Origin: an uncultured Halomicronema sp.
Lineage (GTDB): Bacteria > Cyanobacteriota > Cyanobacteriia > Phormidesmidales > Phormidesmidaceae
Reading direction: 5' to 3'
Length of the DNA stretch: 5,260 nt
Assembly (NCBI GenBank): GCA_937897665.1
Contig: CALCPB010000169.1
Span: forward strand, 1 to 5,260
Each line of letters begins with the position of its first letter. The stretch's first letter is position 1. The translations under genes were made by a program, and so were the position numbers. The notes beneath the pieces were generated by a model. That model saw only the letters and a list, made by a program, of their open reading frames with translations. It was not told the origin of the DNA and made no database searches. Positions 1 through 5,260 of this stretch are shown here, piece after piece.

Positions 1-2328
1 GAGCAGCCCGAGATGAGTGGGGTAGCGGTGGCAACCACAGCGATCGCCCTGACTGCGACACCCGACGCCCCACCGGCGGCAAGCACCGCCGACCCCGCTC
101 TAGCGCAGGCCAACAACGATAATGAAGAAGATGAGGACGACGAAGCAGACTTTTCGGCCCCGCCGGCCAATTTAGAATTCACGGGCGAAGATACGATTCG
201 TCTGACGGTCACCGGCACGCGCACGCCCATTCGCATTAACGACTTGCCCGCCACCGTTACCGTCTTTGAACTCGAAGATTTTGAGTTCTACCAGTTTCAA
301 AATCTGCGCGATCTGCTGCGCTACGAGCCCGGTGTTTCAGTCCGCGACAATGCCCAGTTTGGCATTCAAGATGTCAACATTCGCGGCCTCGAAGGCAACC
401 GCATTCTGTTTCAAGTCGATGGCATTCGCCTGCCAGAGCGCTTCGAATTTGGTCCCTTTAATCTGGGTCGGGGCGATTTTGTCGATTTTGCCACCCTGCA
501 GGCGATCGAGGTCTTGCGCGGCCCTGCTTCGACGCTCTACGGCAGTGACGCCTTGGGCGGCGTGGTGTCCTATCGATCGCTGGAACCTGCCGACTTGCTG
601 GGCGATGACGATGACTTTGCGGCCGATCTCTCGACCCTCTTTTTGAGTGAAACGGGCGGCTTCGACAATATCGGTCGACTGGCGTTTCGGCGCGAAGATT
701 CGGAAGTGGTCTTTGTCATTAGCCGTCGCGATGGCCGCGAGCAAGACTCCTTCGCCGACTCTGAGTTTGTCGATTCGCTCGACGCTGAGGGCACGACGTT
801 TTACGGCAATTATGTGCAGCGCTTGAGCCCGGTCAGTCAGGTGAGCCTGCTGGCTGAAGATTTTAGTCGCTTTACGCGCCGCAATGAGGCCGATGGCAAC
901 TTAACCCTTAACCTGACAGAAGACGAAGACATTCTGATCGATCGCACGCGCTTTAGCTTCAGCTACGAGTATGACGACGTCGAGAGTGAGTCGTTTTTGA
1001 ACTATGCGCGGGCGCAGGTGTTTTATCAAGATGCGACAACACGAGAAATCCTGCGAGAAACTCGCGCTTCGGGTTCCGCCTTTCGCGGCCAAGCCGTCTC
1101 CCGCGAAACCGAGAACGAGTTCATTGCCGATAGTTACGGCGGCGACGTGCAGTTTCGCAGCGACTTTACCACCGGTAGTCTGTCGCACCGCTTGACCTAC
1201 GGGTTAGACATTTCGAATACATTTAACTCGCGGCCGCGCGATCGCACCGAAACGAATCTTGCCACAGGCGTCTCGACCAATGTCATTCCCCCCGATGTCT
1301 TCCCAGTGAAGGATTTTCCCGATGGTGACACCCTGCGCATCGGCGCCTACCTGCAAGACGAAATCAACATTGGCCCCTTCGATATCATCGCTGGGCTGCG
1401 ATTTGACTACTATGACCTCACCACCAATCCCGACCAAGACTTTGCTCGCAATGGGGCCGAATCGGCCGACCTAGAAGCCTCAGCTCTGTCGCCTCGCGTC
1501 GCGGTACTCTATCAGGCCACTCCCGAGATTTCTCTGTATGGGCAATATGCGCGCGGTTTTCGCGCTCCCCTCTATAGCGAAATCAACAGCGGGTTTACCA
1601 ACTTGACCGGGGCTTTCTTTAAGTACGAAACTCTGTCGAATCCTGATTTAGAGCCCGAAACTAGCAATAGTTTTGAAATCGGTGTGCGAGGCGACTTTCC
1701 ACAGTTCAACTTCGGCGTCACGGGTTTCTACAACACCTACGACAACTTTATTGAAACCTTTGTAGAAACTGGCGAGCGCTGCCTGGTGGATGCTGACACC
1801 TGTCCTATTTTGCCGCCTAATCGCGGCGGCACGCAAACGGTGACTCAGTTCCAAACTCAAAATGTGGCCGAGGCCCGCATCTATGGGGTAGAAGTCAGCG
1901 CTGAGTATCGCTTTAGTCCCGGTTTAGATGGGTTCAGCGTGTTGGGCAGTTTGGCCTTTGCCGAAGGTGACAACACCACCGATGACGAACCGCTGAGCAC
2001 AGTGGACCCGCTGACGGCAGTGTTGGGATTACGCTATCGTGCCCCAGATGATCGCTGGCGGGCGGAGTTGCTCAGTACCATTGTCGGGCAGGCCCGAGTC
2101 GAGGATGGCGCAGATACCTTTGTGCCCGATGCCTACGCGCTGTTTGACCTGATTGGCAGCTACAACCCAACATCCAACCTGGGGCTCAGCCTCGGCATTT
2201 ATAACCTCTTCAACACGGAATATTACGTCTACTCGGATGTGCGCAATCAGCCTGACGATGCGCCCGATATTCAGCGGTTCAGCCAGCCGGGCACCAACTT
2301 TCGCTTAGGTGTGAGCTATCGGTTTTAG
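1..2328 (+). CDS. TonB-dependent outer-membrane receptor (haemoglobin/haem-receptor-like), 5' end probably truncated
   Basis: Outer-membrane active transporter for a large metal chelate, energised by TonB-ExbB-ExbD. The frame is open from base 1; the first visible ATG is at 13 (771 residues, numbered from it). That ATG has no Shine-Dalgarno and the hydrophobic stretch after it lacks a basic n-region, so the true start probably lies upstream. Residues 1-32 end in ALAQ, like a signal-peptide tail. Then come an acidic linker (33-46), a TonB-box-like TIRLTVTGTR (61-70), a plug (about 75-190) with NIRGLEGNR, VDGIRLPE and LRGPASTLYGSDALGGVVSYR, and a barrel to the C-terminal Phe771. GFRAP (515-519) and NPDLEPE (543-549) are the conserved barrel motifs of the haem/BtuB/Cir-type receptors. 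Cys590 and Cys597 could close a disulfide in a loop. Family assignment is strong. Substrate is uncertain: His392 is the only visible histidine. The promoter lies outside the window, so any Fur control cannot be seen. Confidence 0.93.
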   Translation, partial: EQPEMSGVAVATTAIALTATPDAPPAASTADPALAQANNDNEEDEDDEADFSAPPANLEFTGEDTIRLTVTGTRTPIRINDLPATVTVFELEDFEFYQFQNLRDLLRYEPGVSVRDNAQFGIQDVNIRGLEGNRILFQVDGIRLPERFEFGPFNLGRGDFVDFATLQAIEVLRGPASTLYGSDALGGVVSYRSLEPADLLGDDDDFAADLSTLFLSETGGFDNIGRLAFRREDSEVVFVISRRDGREQDSFADSEFVDSLDAEGTTFYGNYVQRLSPVSQVSLLAEDFSRFTRRNEADGNLTLNLTEDEDILIDRTRFSFSYEYDDVESESFLNYARAQVFYQDATTREILRETRASGSAFRGQAVSRETENEFIADSYGGDVQFRSDFTTGSLSHRLTYGLDISNTFNSRPRDRTETNLATGVSTNVIPPDVFPVKDFPDGDTLRIGAYLQDEINIGPFDIIAGLRFDYYDLTTNPDQDFARNGAESADLEASALSPRVAVLYQATPEISLYGQYARGFRAPLYSEINSGFTNLTGAFFKYETLSNPDLEPETSNSFEIGVRGDFPQFNFGVTGFYNTYDNFIETFVETGERCLVDADTCPILPPNRGGTQTVTQFQTQNVAEARIYGVEVSAEYRFSPGLDGFSVLGSLAFAEGDNTTDDEPLSTVDPLTAVLGLRYRAPDDRWRAELLSTIVGQARVEDGADTFVPDAYALFDLIGSYNPTSNLGLSLGIYNLFNTEYYVYSDVRNQPDDAPDIQRFSQPGTNFRLGVSYRF

Positions 2329-2335
2329 GCAGGCA

Positions 2336-2349
2336 GAGTGGGGAGTGAG
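2336..2349 (+). repeat. Two-copy G-rich heptamer repeat just after the receptor gene
   Basis: GAGTGGG is followed directly by GAGTGAG, two heptamers differing by one base, then GGAGG. Short tandem heptamers are known in cyanobacterial spacers (STRR elements), and this could be a degenerate remnant. With only two copies, chance is a real alternative. Confidence 0.3.
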
Positions 2350-2391
2350 GGAGGCAACGCGGCGGCTGTGACGGTGCGATATTCAATGCCC

Positions 2392-2411
2392 GATCGCCCT
2401 CGCGATTTTTT
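2392..2411 (+). terminator. Weak Rho-independent terminator-like hairpin
   Basis: ATCGC (2393-2397) pairs with GCGAT (2402-2406) around the four-base loop CCTC, with one possible G-U pair outside, and five further T residues follow to 2411. The stem is short (three G-C pairs), so termination would be partial at best. It lies 64 bases after the receptor stop and 53 bases before the binding-protein start, where it could reduce read-through. HIP1-like fragments readily create such short arms by chance. Confidence 0.3.
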
Positions 2412-2451
2412 AGCCATTTTCATCCAGCACAGTTTTCAGACACAACAGTAC

Positions 2452-2458
2452 AGAGGTG
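2452..2458 (+). promoter_or_regulatory. Ribosome binding site that fixes the binding-protein start
   Basis: AGAGGTG is a good Shine-Dalgarno match; AGAGG ends eight bases before the ATG at 2465. An in-frame GTG at 2456 would give three extra residues, but it overlaps this site and has no ribosome site of its own, so ATG 2465 is preferred. Confidence 0.65.
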
Positions 2459-2464
2459 ACACAC

Positions 2465-3367
2465 ATGACGACGCAATGGTGGATACGCAGCATCGGCGGG
2501 TTACTGGTAGGGGCGATCGCCGCTTGCTCTAGCCCGCCCGAATTCGAAGCGGCCACTCCCGCACCAGCGGCTAGAGAGCTGAGCGATCAGGCGGAAACTG
2601 CCGCCGTGCCGGCGATCGACGTGCCGCAAGTCGTGGCACTTACTTCCCTCACGGCGGACATTATCCAAACGCTGGAAGCCGACGCGTTGGTGGGTATTCC
2701 TGGCAGTTCGTTGTTGCGTGAGGGCGATCGCTTTGCCGGTATCGAAGTGGTCAGCGAGGGTCGCCTGGAACCCGACCTGGAAAAAATTGTGGCGCTGGAG
2801 CCCGATCTCGTAATTGGGGCAGCGGGCTTTCACGACAAAACCCTCGATCGCATGACGGAATTGGGAATTGAAACGCTCACCGTCAATGTGGACAGTTGGG
2901 CCGCCCTCAGAACCACAACAGAGGATCTGGCTCAGCGCCTGGGCACCGACCCCGAGCCCCTGCTGGCTCGCTATGATGCCTGCTTGGCCAAAGCGCCGGA
3001 AACCGCTCCCAGCACCTTAGTCTTGGTGAGCCGCCAGCCGCTGCTATCGCCGAATCAAGCCAGCTGGGCGGGCGATTTTTTAGCTCAGTTCAACATTCCT
3101 AACCTGACGGCAGAGCTGCAGGGCGAAAGTCCCTTTGATGGCTACGTTACCCTGTCAGAAGAAAAAGTATTGACCTCAAACCCCGCAGCACTCATCGTCG
3201 TGCAAACGGAAGCTGACCTGCTGAGTCAGCTCAAGGAAGACGCCTTTTGGGGCCAGCTCGCAGCGACGCAAACCGATGCCGTTTATACTTTTGACTACTT
3301 TGGTCTAGTCAACCCCGGTGGGCTGGCCAGCATCGAAGCCACCTGCGATCGCCTGGCTAACCTCTAG
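2465..3367 (+). CDS. Periplasmic binding lipoprotein of an ABC transporter (BtuF/FecB/HmuT-like)
   Basis: Predicted lipid-anchored periplasmic binding protein that captures an iron-siderophore, haem or corrinoid and delivers it to an ABC permease. The 300-residue product is normal for the family. Residues 1-20 form a lipoprotein signal (Arg8, hydrophobic 10-20) ending in the lipobox IAAC with Cys21. An Ala/Pro/Glu-rich tether follows (22-52). The first lobe begins with VVALTSLTADIIQTLEA (56-72) and has LEPDLEKIVALEPDLVIGA (101-119), the signature of this class III fold. A long connecting helix lies near 145-170. The second lobe has YVTLSEEKVLTSNPAALIVV (227-246) and ends with FWGQLAATQTDAVY (261-274) and a closing helix. 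Possible ligand-contact residues are His123, Tyr227, Tyr274 and Tyr278, but this is inference. It follows the receptor on the same strand, 136 bases downstream, so both probably serve one substrate. No permease or ATPase gene is visible. Start chosen by the AGAGGTG site. Confidence 0.9.
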   Translation: MTTQWWIRSIGGLLVGAIAACSSPPEFEAATPAPAARELSDQAETAAVPAIDVPQVVALTSLTADIIQTLEADALVGIPGSSLLREGDRFAGIEVVSEGRLEPDLEKIVALEPDLVIGAAGFHDKTLDRMTELGIETLTVNVDSWAALRTTTEDLAQRLGTDPEPLLARYDACLAKAPETAPSTLVLVSRQPLLSPNQASWAGDFLAQFNIPNLTAELQGESPFDGYVTLSEEKVLTSNPAALIVVQTEADLLSQLKEDAFWGQLAATQTDAVYTFDYFGLVNPGGLASIEATCDRLANL

Positions 3368-3401
3368 GCACCTTCCCAGTCTGATAACCGTCAATCACTC
3401 T

Positions 3402-3503
3402 AGGAACTTGGACAATAATTAGCGCTGACGAACTGAACCAGGCAACAAATTGTTGAAGCCATCTGAGACAGTCAATCTCGCCTGTAAAAAGAGACAAGTT
3501 CCT
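3402..3503 (+). repeat. Separated 9-bp inverted repeat in the spacer
   Basis: AGGAACTTG (3402-3410) is the exact reverse complement of CAAGTTCCT (3495-3503), 84 bases later; T3401 and G3504 would add a wobble pair in RNA. The right arm lies inside the loop of the hairpin at 3484-3518, so the two could form a pseudoknot if the whole spacer is transcribed. The spacer also has GTCAATC twice as a direct repeat (3390-3396, 3471-3477). No function is known. Confidence 0.4.
3443..3455 (+). repeat. 13-base palindrome, possible operator
   Basis: CAACAA, a single central A, then TTGTTG form a perfect 6+1+6 dyad in the middle of the spacer before the repeat-protein gene. Size and symmetry would suit a dimeric repressor, or a very small hairpin with too tight a loop to fold well. 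It does not match a regulator site I recognise. Confidence 0.25.
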
Positions 3504-3518
3504 GCTCTTAGCTTTTAC
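3484..3518 (+). promoter_or_regulatory. Imperfect hairpin immediately before the repeat-protein start
   Basis: GTAAAA (3484-3489) pairs with TTTTAC (3513-3518), and AGAG (3490-3493) pairs with CTCT (3505-3508), leaving a four-base bulge (3509-3512) and an 11-base loop (3494-3504). It ends 12 bases before the ATG at 3531, and the only weak ribosome-site-like bases, GAG at 3519-3521, abut its base. It could influence translation start of the downstream gene. The outer stem is mostly A-T, so stability is modest. No sigma-70 promoter was convincing in this 163-base spacer. Confidence 0.35.
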
Positions 3519-3530
3519 GAGTAATTTGTC

Positions 3531-5168
3531 ATGGTAGTCGCTGCTTGGAAATCTCAACTCAGGTGTGGTTTAGCTGTCGTAGCCCTGGTATGCCTCGGTC
3601 ATTCTGCCCAGGCACAGTCTATTGAACGCGGGCAAGCCCAGCAGCTCGCCGATCTGGCCTTTGGTTATGCTCAGGCCCAGCAGACTGACCGGGCGATCGC
3701 ACTGCTCCAAGAGGCTGAAACCTATGGCGGCGGCGACTGTTTTGAGGCGAACGCGTGGCTCAAAATTGGCGTCGCTTATCAGGCCGCTGGCGACTTGGCC
3801 GCTGGGGAAAGATTCTTGACTCAGGCGGCTGAGTCAGCCATTGAGAAAACCGCAACAGACTGCTACAGCAGCGGCACCTCACCGCTTGAATCAGTGCTGA
3901 ATCGTGCTAAAGAGTACGCCGCCGCCGGTCATTTAGACTTAGCCCGGCAAGTGGCTGACCTCAACGAGCACTTGTTGACACCGTTAACGCTGGCTGAGAT
4001 TGCCGGATACTATGCCGCCACCGGTCAATCGCGAGCGGCTAAACAAGTGCTGGCCGAGGCGATCGCGGATCATCAAGCTTTAGTCGCTCAAGCTGATGAC
4101 AGCGAGACCGCCGCTGACCTGGCTTGGGCCTCAGACGCGATACCAGCAGGCATGGCCGCTTTGCTCATTGAGGCAGAGCACCCAGACCTTGCCCAATTTG
4201 TCATTGAGCAGAGTGAACTCGTCTCACACCAGCTGACTGAGCTGGCCCAAACTTCTGACCCAACAGCGGTTTATATCGGTTCCTCTTTGATGGTTGCCCG
4301 ACTTTTGATTGATTTAGAACAGCCCCAACAGGCCCAGTCGTTACTCGAAGCCACCGTTCCCCAAATTCAACCCTCTGCGGCTGATCCTCTCGAAACGATT
4401 CAGACCTGGGTAGAAGCAGCTCAGCTCTACCACCGGCTCGATAGCCGCCAAGCTACCGCCAGTTTGGCCCAGGCCCAAGACTTATCAGCGACGTTAGAGG
4501 CTTCCACCGTGGCGTTTGCCCAGGCGAGAATCGTACAGGGCTACGCGGCTATCGGTGACTTTGATCAGGCTAAAGCGCTGGCGCAAGCGATCGACAATGT
4601 CTCGGAGCGACAGCGAGACCATGAAGAGATCGCTGTCGCCTATGCGCGAGCAGGGTCGGTCGATGCAGCCAACGCTCTCGTGCAGTCGATCGGCAATTCG
4701 GAGTCGGCTCGGCTCAGCTTGGTGCGCGCCTATTTAGCCACTGAGCAATATGCCGCCGCCACTGACCTCGCCCAACAGCCTGACCTCCTCAAAAAAGCTT
4801 TGCCAGAAGTGGGAGCGGCCTATTGTGACGCGGGTCTGCCGGAGCAAGTGCTCCCTCTACTGGAACTGAGTTCCTCATCAGAGAACTGGCTGCGGCGGTG
4901 TACCGCCGCTGAATTTGCGCAGCAAGGTGAGTTTGACCAGGCGTTAGCACTGGCTCAAACCATTACCGAACCACAGATTCAAGCGAATGCTCTGATGGCG
5001 ATCGCGGATCGATATACCGGCCCCACCGCTGATACTGCCTCGCCCTCGCTATGGGGACGGCTGGCAACTGCTTGGCAGCTTTGGTTTGGCAGCGCTGATG
5101 TAAACCAAGACAAAGCCGTCGAAGTTTTAGATCAGGCCTTCAAGCTCACACAAGCTGCAGAAGAATAG
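3531..5168 (+). CDS. Exported TPR-like helical-repeat protein of unknown function
   Basis: A 545-residue secreted or periplasmic solenoid protein; I do not recognise a named family beyond TPR-like. Residues 1-28 are a clear signal peptide (Lys7, Arg11, hydrophobic 12-23, cleavage after Ala26-Gln27-Ala28). About twelve helix-pair repeats follow, marked by an aromatic or Leu then Ala nine or so residues on, near 46, 83, 129, 161, 212, 259, 300, 337, 371, 401, 431 and 462. The last five (for example YAAIGDFDQAKALAQAI) are evenly spaced by 30-34 residues. Cys70, Cys111, Cys432 and Cys457 remain after signal cleavage and could form two disulfides. A Pro/Thr/Ser linker (497-506) leads to a Trp-rich segment (508-520) and a final helix. 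No catalytic motif is visible, so a scaffold or protein-binding role is likely. An in-frame TAA at 3522-3524 makes ATG 3531 the earliest ATG. The ribosome site is weak. Confidence 0.88.
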   Translation: MVVAAWKSQLRCGLAVVALVCLGHSAQAQSIERGQAQQLADLAFGYAQAQQTDRAIALLQEAETYGGGDCFEANAWLKIGVAYQAAGDLAAGERFLTQAAESAIEKTATDCYSSGTSPLESVLNRAKEYAAAGHLDLARQVADLNEHLLTPLTLAEIAGYYAATGQSRAAKQVLAEAIADHQALVAQADDSETAADLAWASDAIPAGMAALLIEAEHPDLAQFVIEQSELVSHQLTELAQTSDPTAVYIGSSLMVARLLIDLEQPQQAQSLLEATVPQIQPSAADPLETIQTWVEAAQLYHRLDSRQATASLAQAQDLSATLEASTVAFAQARIVQGYAAIGDFDQAKALAQAIDNVSERQRDHEEIAVAYARAGSVDAANALVQSIGNSESARLSLVRAYLATEQYAAATDLAQQPDLLKKALPEVGAAYCDAGLPEQVLPLLELSSSSENWLRRCTAAEFAQQGEFDQALALAQTITEPQIQANALMAIADRYTGPTADTASPSLWGRLATAWQLWFGSADVNQDKAVEVLDQAFKLTQAAEE

Positions 5169-5194
5169 TCCTGTCCATCTCAGCAGTGGAACGT

Positions 5195-5260
5195 TTAGAC
5201 ATGGGACGCGATCGCGTTCTGCCTGTTGCTGATCGCACGGGCAACTTCTAACAGATTATT
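5195..5260 (-). CDS. Possible 3' end of a convergent gene, cut by the window edge
   Basis: On the minus strand the frame beginning at base 5260 reads 21 codons (NNLLEVARAISNRQNAIAS, then His-Val) and stops at TAA, 5197-5195; the other two minus frames stop almost at once. A helical, Ala-rich tail like this could be the C-terminus of a real protein whose stop lies 26 bases from the repeat-protein stop. An open stretch this short is also quite likely by chance, and no family is recognisable. Confidence 0.22.
   Translation of the reverse strand, partial: NNLLEVARAISNRQNAIASHV
5206..5217 (+). repeat. Extended HIP1 palindrome after the repeat-protein gene
   Basis: ACGCGATCGCGT is a perfect 12-base palindrome built round GCGATCGC, the cyanobacterial HIP1 octamer. 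Other copies of the octamer start at 40, 1238, 2513, 2724, 3345, 3693, 4059 and 4998, all inside coding sequence. The motif supports cyanobacterial origin; it is not a gene-specific signal. Confidence 0.75.

Noticed and set aside
266..646. A 126-codon plus-strand frame inside the receptor gene
   Set aside because: It lies wholly within the strongly supported receptor frame, has no ribosome site and reads a Cys/Ser-rich product without domain character.
337..744. A 135-codon minus-strand frame opposite the receptor plug
   Set aside because: An antisense shadow of a conserved coding region; its composition mirrors the receptor codons.
2456..2464. GTG at 2456 as the start of the binding lipoprotein
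   Set aside because: It overlaps the AGAGGTG ribosome site that serves the ATG at 2465; the shorter form gives a normal lipoprotein signal.
2501..2833. A 110-codon minus-strand frame opposite the binding-protein gene
   Set aside because: It overlaps a gene with clear lipobox and family motifs and has no recognisable features of its own.
3408..3430. A Fur-box or promoter in the AT-rich piece around TTGGACAATAATTAGC
   Set aside because: It has AT-rich character but neither a convincing 19-base Fur dyad nor a matched -35/-10 pair at proper spacing.
3357..3557. A 66-codon minus-strand frame covering the whole spacer between the binding protein and the repeat protein
   Set aside because: Its composition is not absurd, but the only start is a TTG inside the repeat gene without a ribosome site, there is no internal ATG, and its stop lies within the binding-protein gene. 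The spacer's dyads also favour a regulatory role.
5225..5245. GTTGC/GCAAC dyad as a terminator for the repeat-protein gene
   Set aside because: Only five pairs with an 11-base loop and no clear T run afterwards.
5201..5251. A 16-codon plus-strand ORF after the repeat-protein gene
   Set aside because: Too short, no ribosome site and dominated by the HIP1 palindrome; chance is sufficient.
1..5260. CRISPR arrays, tRNA or rRNA genes, insertion sequences
   Set aside because: No regularly spaced direct repeats, no tRNA- or rRNA-like segments, and no transposase frames or terminal inverted repeats were seen.

Overview
The window looks like chromosomal DNA from a cyanobacterium, probably a filamentous or marine-type lineage, although the lineage is a guess. 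The main evidence is the octamer GCGATCGC (the cyanobacterial HIP1 motif), which I count nine times in 5.26 kb. The proteins are Ala-rich and there is no typical enterobacterial codon or promoter signature. All three genes are on the plus strand, and all three products carry export signals, so this is a cell-envelope gene cluster.

Layout. Bases 1-2328 encode a TonB-dependent outer-membrane receptor, probably cut at its 5' end by the window edge. Bases 2329-2464 are a 136-base spacer with a G-rich heptamer repeat, a weak terminator-like hairpin and a good Shine-Dalgarno. Bases 2465-3367 encode a lipoprotein of the BtuF/FecB/HmuT periplasmic binding protein family. Bases 3368-3530 are a 163-base, AT-richer spacer with unusual self-complementarity. 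Bases 3531-5168 encode a secreted or periplasmic protein built of about twelve TPR-like helical repeats, of unknown function. Bases 5169-5260 hold no clear gene, but one minus-strand frame is open from the window edge to a stop at 5195-5197 and may be the end of a convergent gene.

How they work together. The receptor would bind a metal chelate (siderophore, haem or corrinoid) at the cell surface and pass it through the outer membrane using TonB energy. The tethered binding protein would then hand it to an inner-membrane ABC transporter, whose permease and ATPase genes are not in the window. The sequence does not settle the substrate: the receptor has a haem/haemoglobin-receptor-like plug and FRAP/NPDL motifs but only one histidine in the visible protein, and none where haem receptors keep their ligands. 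The repeat protein is separated by its own structured spacer and may be regulated independently. Nothing here proves a new system. The best leads are the histidine-poor receptor, the possible pseudoknot leader before the repeat gene, and the repeat protein itself.
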